Shown piece by piece: positions 1 to 9,900 of a stretch of DNA of 64,000 bases. Under the pieces are notes generated by a model. The model did not search any database. It was not told where the DNA came from and saw only the letters and a program-made list of their open reading frames with translations. Numbering within the stretch: position 1 is the first letter of the stretch; every line of letters starts with the position of its first letter. Position numbers and translations under genes: made by a program. Source of the stretch: Macrostomum hystrix (lineage: Eukaryota > Platyhelminthes > Macrostomidae); assembly GCA_950097015.1 (NCBI GenBank), contig CATNEN010000008.1, positions 1-64,000 of the forward strand. Reading direction: 5' to 3'.

Positions 1-34
1 TGGCTGACAATTATCTGCGAATCAGCAGCGCTTG

Positions 35-1644
35 TCAAGGAAAGCTGAACCCGAAGGCTTCTACTTCACAGAGTGTCAGGCACTGTGACACATAGTTGAG
101 CACAGTTAACCTAGACCCGAATCTGCCGCAAGAAAAATTTCCAACTGTGAAAGGTTTGGTATCATTGCGCCCTCCACAGGTGACGTCGTCCAGCTGAATG
201 GTGAACGCGTTCAGCCTAGATCGGCAGCAGTCGTTTCGATTGTAGATTGTCAAATAGGACACAAACGATGGAGCGGAGAAGCTGGAGCTCCAGAACTCCT
301 GCCGACCAGGGGAGCAGCCGGTGTGCGAGCAGAATCCCAGAGAATAGTTTTGCTCTTTGTTGCCGTCGATTGCTAGCGAGCACGTGCGGCCCTCATGAAG
401 GGTGCTTTGTGAGCAGTTTTGAAACTGCAGCTGAACCATATCTGCAACAGTGCAGGTAGGACCATGCACCTGCACGCTGGTAATGTGAAACCCTGCTCTC
501 CTGCTTGTCTACATTACTAATTTACGAAGACAAACTTTCTTCATGGCTGTAAACATCAATAAAATGTACATTTGGGTGTCAACTTAATGCTCTAGAATGG
601 AGCCCGATCGTGGTCAACCCTCGAACCAAACCGACTGAAATCAGTAGCAGGTCAATCTGGTCGACTAGAAACGCCGAGACATCAAAGCCGGCTCCAGTTC
701 CAAAAATAACAGGCGCCTATGTAGTTATTATATGTAGTGTAAAACCATAGAAACACCTGAACCTTTTCATGTCTGCATTGTGTTTTCCTAATTACGTAGT
801 AACAGTATAAAGATCACAGGAGGGTGATCTCCCAAAATATTGAACTTATCACCATGACAATCCAGAACAAGGGCAACAATTTTCCGCTCTATCCGATGAA
901 ACAACTTCCAGAATCACAAAACATTGGCATCGTCGAGATATTCAATGATTCTTGTCGGGGTGTCTAGTGGCAAAAACCACCAGGAATCCTGACCCAGATA
1001 ATCCTGACCCAGATAATCCTGACCCAGATAATCCTGACCCAGATAATCCTGACCCAGATAATCCTGACCCAGATAATCCTGACCCAGATAATCCTGACCC
1101 AGATAATCCTGACCCAGATAATCCTGACCCAGATAATCCTGACCCAGATAATCCTGACCCAGATAATCCTGACCCAGATAATCCTGACCCAGATAATCCT
1201 GACCCAGATAATCCTGACCCAGATAATCCTGACCCAGATAATCCTGACCCAGATAATCCTGACCCAGATAATCCTGACCCAGATAATCCTGACCCAGATA
1301 TTCCTGACCCTTAGAAACAGCTTGGAAACAGTAAAACATAGTTTTAGAGGCTCACCCATCGGTCTGGTGAAGACCATCGAGCCGGGCTCGGAGGCGATCC
1401 AGCTGCCAAAGAACGAGTCGAAGTTGAAGAGGCGGCACAGCCGAGCAAGCCAGGAGAAGCCGAAACAGTCGCGCCGTCCGGCGCAGTCGCTGGCGCAGTC
1501 GATGGCGGAGGCGGCGCTTCGTGAGTAAAAGTGTGCCGGCGCAGCTGACCCGTTTGCGGTGGCGACCTTTTGAAACTGCGCCCGCCGCAGCTGGAGTCCG
1601 TGAGTCAGGGCCAGCAAGAGCAGCGTCAGGATGAGCAGCCGCAT
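35..1644 (-). CDS. Secreted PAN/apple-like + F-type lectin protein, two exons
   Basis: Exon 1 is 1644-1356 and exon 2 is 441-35 (TGA at 37-35); joined they give 231 residues. Exon 1 opens with a classic signal peptide (MRLLILTLLLLALTHG), then a Cys-containing segment (AIDCASDCAGRRDCFGFSWL) that resembles the core of a PAN/apple module. Its donor is ATGG|GTGAGC, phase 1. Exon 2 starts after TTGCAG at 442 with the two bases that complete the codon. It encodes an F-type lectin (fucolectin) fold: AIDGN near the start, HTGC, a Trp-Ser-Ser segment, the LTIYNRNDCC-RSRL core and the closing LCEVEAFG strand. F-type lectins bind fucose or related sugars in innate recognition; ligand and tissue here are unknown. 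A 15-bp minisatellite fills the intron. The signal peptide, lectin fold and matching phases are seen directly; the PAN call is weaker. Confidence 0.78.
850..970 (-). repeat. Dispersed repeat fragment (family D)
   Basis: Read on the minus strand, this block (TCATTGAATATCTCGACGATG, then a TTTTGTGATTCTGGAAG stretch and CATCGGATAG) closely matches 42118-42230 on the plus strand, and partly matches 5900-5985, 7085-7175 and 7330-7395. The same TTGAATATCTCGACG core occurs inside the element at 32012-32421. It is an old interspersed element, here abutting the 15-bp minisatellite. Confidence 0.7.
988..1312. repeat. 15-bp minisatellite in lectin intron
   Basis: About 21 nearly perfect copies of ATAATCCTGACCCAG. 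Because the unit is 15 bases, both strands stay open in several frames, but the array sits between the donor at 1355 and the acceptor at 442 and is intronic. Confidence 0.95.
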
Positions 1645-1957
1645 CGCTAGACTGCCAACTGATCAATCTGACGGAATATTTTTAGCCCTTTTTAGGAAAG
1701 CCAATCTCGAATTATTTTCAATTTCAATTTTTGCTGCCAAAAACGGCCCGCGACTAAATAAAAAAATTAAGAGCATGGGATCAAGGTTTTTAATCAAGCT
1801 AAAGTGACTTTCTAGAAATTGAAAAAATTCAAATATTCCACTTCGTGCTCGTTAACAGAAAAACTAGACCCAAACTCTTCGTTTTTGCTGCCCAGGTTTG
1901 CAATAAATGCTGAAGAAATCTATTTTGGACATTTGACTTATAAATCACTAAGACCTA
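1645..1957. other. 5' flank of lectin gene
   Basis: AT-rich sequence upstream of the minus-strand start codon at 1644. It must hold the promoter, but no TATA box or other convincing element stands out. Confidence 0.4.
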
Positions 1958-2276
1958 TCAGAGCTGTCTGAAGTGTTTGCCTCCCGCACCAAGGTCCCTT
2001 AGCTCGATTCCGCGGCGAGGCCACATTTATTTGTGGCTTGGGGTTTGTCGTGCAATTTACGTCCTAGAGTTCCAACCCTAAGGTACAGTGAGAGTGTACA
2101 CTGTCTGACGATGAGAAAGTCAGGGCAGATGTACACCTGAGTATGATGTGTTCCTGTGTACAGTATCTGTGTCAGTGTGTGCTCAGGAGTCAGCGGAATG
2201 GGCAGAATTGCCTCCTCGCTGGCTGCGGGTCTAGCATCACCAAATGATGAGTCATTGCCCGCAGCCCTCCTGAAAT
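1958..2276 (+). repeat. tRNA-derived SINE, family A, copy 1
   Basis: A B-box-like GCTCGATTCCGCGGCGAG near 2005 is followed by a conserved body (GCAATTTACG, the AAAGTCAGGGCAGATGTACA block, a GAGTCAGCGGAATGGGCAGA block) and an end reading GCCCGCAGCCCTCCTG before an ATT-rich tail. Other copies: 11408-11690 (-), 13188-13470 (+), 23478-23745 (-), with fragments at 26212-26266 (-) and 34645-34700 (+). Confidence 0.85.
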
Positions 2277-3710
2277 TATTATTATCCTTACAATTACTTC
2301 AGTATTATATAATAAACTGAAAAATGTGCAAAATGTGAGTACATACGCAGGTGAAGCGCACACCGAATGGTCGACTCGGGACGAACTGAAAATGATCTCT
2401 TCAATTCGGCTGCATATAAAACTTCTAGGATTGATACACGACCTGCTTTTTTTCTATCTAGAGATGATGAGTCTGTCTGCTTTTAGCAGATGTGTCACTC
2501 AAAAGATGAAAGTTAGACCTGCCACTAAACCTCTCCAAGCCTGCTAGTTATAATAGATTGCTTAGTCGAGTGTAATTAGTTCACACAGTATCTACCATGG
2601 CAACCAAAGCACTCCTTATAAGACTTAGAAATCTGAAGGGAATTCAAGAGTTCGCGAGCAGAAATCTAAAAGCTAAAAATAGCAACAGCAGAGAGGGCAA
2701 ACAACCAAGGGGAGAGAGACTGGACAAAAAAACCCGCCCCGAAGTCACTTCATCATTTCAGCTCAGGCCGGGTCGGCATGGCAACAGCGGTGCGGACGTG
2801 GAACTGCCTGAGACCGGACCCGCAGCTGTACTGATGAGGCGCTGCCGGAATCAACCCGGCCTGTCCCTGCCTGCAGCTGCCGGCGTCGGCCCAGCCCAGC
2901 CCGCATTGGGAGCCGCCTGGGCCCGGCCGGGAACGAGAGCTGGAGAAGGACGGAACCGTACAAGAAAACGGGATCGATAAAAGGCGAAGGAATAACGAAC
3001 AATAGGAAAGAGATCTCAGTAGAGGGAGGAACGCATCCTAACTCAGCTAAGACATTTTAAGAATTTTACCCACCCTCCACAGGAGAGGGGTTGGTGTGCC
3101 TGCCAACCAACTAGTATAATGACTAATGACTGTAATAGACTAGAGGCCGCGACCTCAACCCGCATAAATTCTCTCGCCAGATGTTGCTACGGTATTGCCT
3201 CCCCTCGCATCGAGGGGTTTTAAAGATAATATATATATCGGTGCGGAGCGCGGGAAAAGATCCGCCGCTCCAGTTAGTTATAGACTCACTTTGAGCTCCG
3301 TTTAGATAAACTAGAAAATCATTGTGTTTGCGTTCTTTCTTAAGTAGAATCCGTGACAACGGTCTAGAGAGATCACTACGACCAGCCGAAATACTGAGCA
3401 TCGATAGTCGTTAGGAGTTATAGCCTTCAAGACTTTTAGACTGCAATAAACCGCTAGACAAACTATAGGAAAACTACAAGTGAAGAAGAAGAGACATAAA
3501 ACTTGAAGCGCTATACTCCTCACACAGCTGTTGATTGCGAGTACCGTCGACTAAATTTCAACGCCTGTTCTCTCATGTTGTTTTAAAAAATTCTACCACA
3601 GATTCAAAGCACTTTTGAATCTTCCTTTTCCATTTCACTTTTTACAAAAAATTCTCGATGTGAAAGCGATGAGAACAACTAAAATGCTTAGCGTGTCTTT
3701 TGAGTTCTAT
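2277..3710. other. Intergenic, no supported gene
   Basis: About 1.4 kb with no exon I can defend. An open frame at 2597-2980 has a GC-rich 3' half, but no recognisable domain and no splice context. Confidence 0.4.
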
Positions 3711-3711
3711 C

Positions 3712-5052
3712 ACGAAAAGCTGTTGAGTATCAAGGAAGGCTGTTGAGTATCAAGGGAGGCTGTTGAGTATCAAGGGAAACTGTTGAGTATTAAGTGATGC
3801 TGTTGAGTATCAAGGGAGGCTGTTGAGTATTAAGTGATGCTGTTGAGTATCAAGGGAGGCTGTTGAGTATCAAGGGAGACTGTTGAGTATTAAGTGATGC
3901 TGTTGAGTATCAAGGGAGGCTGTTGAGTAATAAGTGAAGCTGTTGAGTATTAAGTGAAGCTGTTGAGCATCAAGGGATGCTGTTGAGTATCAAGGGATGC
4001 TGTTGAGTATCAAGGGAAGGCTGTTAAGTATCAAGGAAGGCTGTTGAGTATCAAGGGAGGCTGTTGAGTATCAAGGGATGCTGTTGAGTATCAAGGGAGG
4101 CTGTTGAGTATCAAGGAAGGCTGTTGAGTATCAAGGGATGCTGTTGAGTATCAAGGAAGGCTGTTGAGTATCAAGGGATGCTGTTGAGTATCAAGGGATG
4201 CTGTTGAGTATCAAGGGATGCTGTTGAGTATCATGGAAGGCTGTTGAGTATCAAGGGAGGCTGTTGAGTATCAAGGGAGGCTGTTAAGTGTCAAGGGATG
4301 CTATTGAGTATTAAGTGAAGCTTTTGAGTATCAAGGGATGCTGTTGAGTATCAAGGCAGGCTGTTGGGTATCAAGGGAGGCTGGTGAGTATCATGGAAGG
4401 CTGTTGAGTATCAAGGGATGCTGTTAAGTATCAAGGGATTCTGTTGAGTATCAAGGGATGCTGTCGAGTGTCAAGGGATGCTGTTGAGTATTAAGTGAAG
4501 CTTTTGAGTATCAAGGGATGCTGTTGAGTATCAAGGCAGGCTGTTGGGTATCAAGGGAGGCTGCTGAGTATTAAGGGAGGCTGTTGAGTATCAAGGGATG
4601 CTGTTAAGTGTCAAGGGATGCTGTTGAGTATTAAGTGAAGCTTTTGAGTATCAAGGGAGGCTGTTGAGTATCAAGGAAGGCTGTTGAGTATCAAGGAAGG
4701 CTGTTGAGTATCAAGGAAGGCTGTTGAGTATCAAGGGATGCTGTCGAGTGTCAAGGGATGCTGTTGAGTATTAAGTGAAGCTTTTGAGTATCAAGGGATG
4801 CTGTTTAGTATCAATGGAGGCTGTTTATCATCAAGGGATGCTGTTGAGTATCAAGGGAGGCTGTTGAGTATCAAGGGAGGCTGTTGAGTATTAAGTGAAG
4901 CTGTTGAGTATTAAGTGAAGCTGTTGAGTATTAAGTGAAGCTGTTGAGTATTAAGTGAAGCTGTTGAGTATTAAGTGAAGCTGTTGAGTATTAAGTTAAG
5001 CTGTTGAGTATTAAGTGAAGCTGTTGAGTATTAAGTGAAGCTGTTAAGCGCC
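3712..5052. repeat. 1.3-kb minisatellite, 20-22 bp unit
   Basis: About 65 copies of CTGTTGAGTATCAAGGGAGG with GATGC, GAAGC and AAGTGAAGC variants. Variants cluster: a run of TATTAAGTGAAGC units lies at 4880-5050, which shows local homogenisation. It lies downstream of the lectin exon at 5248. Confidence 0.95.
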
Positions 5053-5247
5053 AAGACAGCTCTTGATAGAATTAACAACCTGGCCAGATGTTTAAAAACA
5101 CAGCCTATAGATTTAAAAGTTGACTTAGTGGTACTGTTTCTATTTTATAAAGTTTAAGTGCCGTATTTATAGTTTGAGTGTTGCGGTTATTCTTGACTTT
5201 AACTAGCGGTTATGCGCTTAGTTCGACCTGAATCGCAGAACACGCAA

Positions 5248-5663
5248 TCAGTTTAGAGAGGCCAGTCCAAACACTTCGATCTCACAGATGCACAGACAGG
5301 CGCCCGGGTTATTGAGCACAGTCAACTGTCTGCCAAAACTGTTGCAGCTGAAGTTGCCAATTGAAAATGAGTAGGTCTCGTTTCGCGCGTGACAGGTGAC
5401 CCCGTCGAGTTGAATCTCGAACACGTTTAACCGGTTGGAGCAGCAGTCCATCCGGTGGTAGATGGTGACGTACTGTACCAGTGCCGCAGTTGGTAGGCTG
5501 GCTGTCCACCAGTCACGCCTGTTGATCTGACAGCCGGTGTGGGCACAGGAGCCCGCGAAATAGTCCTGCTGCGTGTCACCGTCGATAGCTTTGGTACAGT
5601 TCGACATCAACGGGTCGTACGATGTACTCTGGGAACAGTCTAGCAGCGTTAGCCTCTGGCTGA
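5248..5663 (-). CDS. F-type lectin terminal exon
   Basis: Starting after a strong acceptor (pyrimidine-rich, ending CCCCTAG at 5664), the exon reads SQRLTLLDCSQSTSYD, then AIDGD, AHTGC, DWWTASL, VTIYHRMDCCSNRL and a closing CEIEVFG strand, with a TGA at 5250-5248. It is plainly an F-type lectin module related to the one at 441-35. There is no in-frame ATG or complete signal peptide, so this must be the last exon of a longer transcript. The acceptor is phase 1, the same phase as every donor of the upstream sushi receptor gene and of a PAN-type first exon. It may be a separate gene with an unseen first exon, or an alternative 3' end of the receptor. Confidence 0.8.
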
Positions 5664-5785
5664 CTAGGGGCAGTAGGACAGCAAGAACGATTAAGTCATT
5701 ACAAATATGTTTCTTGTTAACAGTAGTGGGATCAATGCTATTTTCCCCTGACCACGGGGGTATTTCAATACCCCGAGCCTAATTA

Positions 5786-6088
5786 ACGATAGCTCCCAAA
5801 CCAAATGACCGATTTTCGTGAAATTCCACCATATGGATCTAAATTTTCCACTGAGTATCTATCAAAAAATCGCTATTAAAGTCGAACACGCAGACAAACT
5901 TTTTTCCTCTCTATCCGATGGAAAAACTTCTACGAGAATCACAAAGCATAGGAATTAAGTCTCGGCGTCAAGAGACATACAAGAGCAAAGAGGCTTTGAA
6001 AGTCAGTTCATCGAAGGGACGGAAAATTTAGATCAATCTGGTGGACTTTCATAAAAATCGGTGTGAAAATCGGTTTGGGAGCTATCGT
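5786..6088. mobile_element. MITE-like element with ~75-bp inverted ends
   Basis: The left end reads ACGATAGCTCCCAAACC and the right end is its reverse complement. Similarity of the arms continues inwards through CGATTTT, a TCCACCA block and GATCTAAATTTTCC. The interior includes a piece of dispersed family D. There is no coding capacity and no clear target-site duplication. Confidence 0.75.
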
Positions 6089-6779
6089 GAAGTAGGCAGC
6101 GAGTATTTGTGTTATGTATTGAAGACCACTCGTTGAGGTTTCAGATCGTCTTAAAGCGAGATGCACATATTGCTAGAAGGGGGGCTCTGCTCATGTTGTA
6201 TTCTGCGCGTAGCTCTTTCGATTGAATGTTTCGGTTGCTGGCATTGTGGGATCACGAATACGCGTAATGCTCTACCTGACTTAGCTTAAAGAATCACCTG
6301 CTCGAAGCTACCATTTGCTCGACCTTCTTTAATATCCATATTGGCTGCAGACATTGAGTGAGTGGCACTCAGTGATTGCCTTTCTTATTTCGTAAAAATT
6401 GTTTTTCGACCTTGAGACAAGCATGAATGCTTTTACTTAAATAGGAATGTCTAAGAATAGACGTGCCTGAATAACAATTACCTTAAAAATGTTAAAAGGG
6501 GATTTGTTTACGTACAGTGTTATACACCAGTTAAGATTCAGTTGAAAAAAAAATATATAATTGCTCGTACAATTGATTTTTCGGGCGAAAGTCTGTCGTC
6601 AATGCTAAAAAAGCTTACTTTAACAGTTCGAATCGAAAATGGTGAACTTCTAAACAAGCTAGGGACCAATAACTAAGGATTAACTAAGACGTCAAACCTA
6701 TGACTAATTGGGACTCAACTATCGAGGAAATCCATGGTAAAAATACTCCTTGTCATGCCACATTTATCTCCTGGTAGAT
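6089..6779. other. Non-coding between receptor stop and F-lectin exon
   Basis: AT-rich sequence with no exon seen. It would be 3' UTR or flank of the membrane isoform, and intron if the transcript continues to 5663. Confidence 0.4.
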
Positions 6780-6994
6780 TTAATGCCGCTTAAAGTGTCT
6801 CAAGCGATTCAGATTGGTCTTCAACAGGTTGATGTCGCGAGACAGAGTAGACAGGTCGAGCGCGACAACCAGGACGCAGAAGACCACCACGATCATGATG
6901 ACGACGGCGCCAACACTGCTGGCACTGCCGGCCTCCTTAGCAGGTGGCACAAAGTGCTTCTGATTGCCCGACAACTGCAGGGCTTCGGATTTCT
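6780..6994 (-). CDS. Transmembrane/cytoplasmic terminal exon of sushi receptor
   Basis: It begins after CTCAACAG in phase 1, runs through a polar stalk (KSEALQLSGNQKHF), a 19-residue membrane span and about 25 cytoplasmic residues rich in Leu, Asn, Arg and Lys, then stops. It anchors the receptor as a type I protein. It competes in phase with the F-type lectin exon at 5663. Confidence 0.75.
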
Positions 6995-9900
6995 CTGTTG
7001 AGTGCGCATTTTGGGGATTTCTGTGAGATTCCTAGTGGCTATTAATTAGCCATTCAAGCAATTTATAAAGGTTCCAAATTGAAAATCCAACACACGGGCT
7101 AAAATTTTACGCTCTATCCGATGAAAAAAAATGTTTAATGAAAAAACATTGTCAGGGTGTCTTGTGGCAAAAACTATCAATATAGCTATAACTTTTCTGC
7201 TCACAAAATTTTATTCTACAACCACGCCGACTATCATTAATGACTATTAATGACTATGAAATAAAAAATTTTTCTTAATTTTTGAACCAATATGGTTTTG
7301 CCATAGAGGTTCATACAGAGCAGTGTTACTTGTCCTTGTCACCAGGGTCTTCAACAAGAATCGCTGAATATCTCGACGATGCTATCGTCGGACGGTTTTC
7401 AAATTTAGTGAATCGATAGTGCGAAACTGCAAACTCACTGATGCACCATGGCAGATCGCTGGCGTTCCACAGGCCGTTTTTCTTGCATAAGAGCACCGGC
7501 TGGCCCACGCCAGTGTCGCTGCCATTCTCGCACGTAAAGCTAATCTCCGTAGCGTAGGGATAAGTCTCGGGAATATTCACCTGATTGGCTGGAACTTGAC
7601 ACTACGGTGCCGTTCTTGTACTTCACTGTGGCGTTCGCCGTGTACAGCGCGCTTCTGACAATCGCGTTTGCGTCCGCAGTCCGCCTGATGATGCTGTCGG
7701 AGAGGCAGCTGACGGCTGGTCGATGGGTGAGAAGGAAATCGTGGATGTGGATGAATTGGAGGCTTGTTGTGCAATATAACTACACTTGACCATAGACAAA
7801 AAACCAATCAAGTGGAGAATTCCAGGCTGCAATTCCCTATGGCCATAGACTATAACGAATCAAGCTAGGCCGTTAAACGCTCTTCTCTCAAGCTTAAAGT
7901 CAATAAAGTAGAGGATTTCAACAGAACGTGCATTCTAAACACAAATGCCTGCAGCAACCTCTCACGCAGATCGCCAGCGTTTGATTGATGCCATCGAAAA
8001 CGGGAACTCGCTTTAAAACGTTCAAGTCTCAATTGTTTTTTCTAACCTTTGGTAGATTTTTTTACTGGAATTCTCTACTTGGTTGGCTTTTAATCAACTC
8101 GATTGGCTTTTTTGTCGATGGTCGAGTGTAATTCACGGCAGTGGCTGCTACTGCTGTGAATGGAGATTTTCAACGTTATTTACGTTATCCTCGACTTCGC
8201 TGACAAGTGCGATATAAGTCAAAAACAGGTATTTAAATATTGAGTCGAATTTGAGTCATATTTAAAATAACGATTTTGATGCTATAAATAGCCCGATAAA
8301 ACCACGCGAAAAAACACTCTATTACAAAAGAGTCTATCACGAGCACTCCGCATGCCAATGGCACGAAAAATATGACCTTGGCGCTAAAAATATCTGCAAT
8401 AGGTTAGTGTTAAACTGACATATTGTGCTAACTCACGAATGCATTTCAGAGTCTTGAGTCGCTGTAAATCCGTGCCCTGAGCGCCGTACCACTGTGCGGT
8501 TATGAGGCTGCCATTAGCCAGGTCGCACCTCAGTAGCTTGTCGAATTGTCGATCTTCAAAAAAGTTGCCCTCCGGATGGCACTGAACGTAAACCAAGTTA
8601 GGGAAGAAGGGATAGCTGGACTTTTGAAACTCGCCGTAGCTCTTCTGATCGTCCCGGTTCTCGGCTTTGTAAGCTACGGCATGGCTGCTGATCACTGTGC
8701 TGACGTCATCGCACATCACCGCTTCAAAGTTTAAGTTTTAGAACGGATAAATATAGATAAACCAGTTGGGCCGGATGTACAACCAGTAAACGCAGCGGCA
8801 GATATTTCATTGTGCTTTCCAAGACTGTGTACAATAGTTCAGTCCCTGAAATTAAATTTCTTGCTCAAGGACACTTGGGCTGATCGGTTCTCGGGCTGAT
8901 GGGCTGAGATTCGAACTTCTGACCTCTCAACTTCCCCTTCAGGCTCCCTTTGTAACCCTGTAGCCCAGTAGTCTTAAAGACGATCCCTTACTGCGAAGAC
9001 TTCATTTAGAACGAAACAAAATGATTGAACATCGATAAGACCAGTCACAATCACAGACCAATGGGTCATTTAGTGTATTTTTTTACACAAACTTTCACAC
9101 CTCAACAGTGAGGCGTTTCGGAGGCAATAAACTCGCTCACACCCTTAACTATGTGGGCAACTCTTTGTTGAGATTATGTCATGATAAAGTTTTTATTTCT
9201 CGTATTTTGAGCCTTTGCCCTCGCACCCTGCCTGAAGTAATTATCTCTCACCCCTTCTCTCATGATTGGTTGGCCCCTCCCTATGCTCTCACCCACCCCC
9301 CCGCTGCCACCCTTACGCTGTGCGTACGAGTATTTCATTAACAGTAGGACTACACCTTTTTGCGTTCAATTTCAACAAAGCAGAAGTTCAATTTAGACAA
9401 TTCGAAATTCAAATTCGACACTCTATTTTTAGTTTCCAACTCGACCTTTCAATTTAGACAACCTGCAACCAAATTCGCCAGTGCATATTCAATTTAGACA
9501 CTTCCCGAAAGACACTGTCAATGTCTATGGTAAAAAGCGACCACGGGGCTAAAATTCCATTCAAATTAGACAAACTGCAGTCAATTTCGACCATAGAAAT
9601 TGACCCCAAGCCGTTTTGCCGCCCGTTTTTATACCCAGGGGGGGATTTCCTTCAGTTGAATGAAGTCCAGAAATCATTTTCCTTTACAGTCTCAATCTCG
9701 GTTTTCAATCTTACCATAGACAATAAACTGAGTACATGTATCTTACAGAATGTACATTAGTCTCTCCAATTCTCTCTCCGAAAGTCAGAAGCAGAGGCGA
9801 CAGGAAAGCAAGGGTCTGAAGCTGAGCGTGTCTAAATTGAATATGCGCTTTGCCTCAGAACTAGAATTTTACCATAGACAAATCGCTCTCAATGAGGAAG

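Noticed and set aside
2597-2980. 127-codon plus-strand frame
   Set aside because: No domain, low-complexity Arg/Ala/Gly composition in its GC-rich half, no flanking splice signals.
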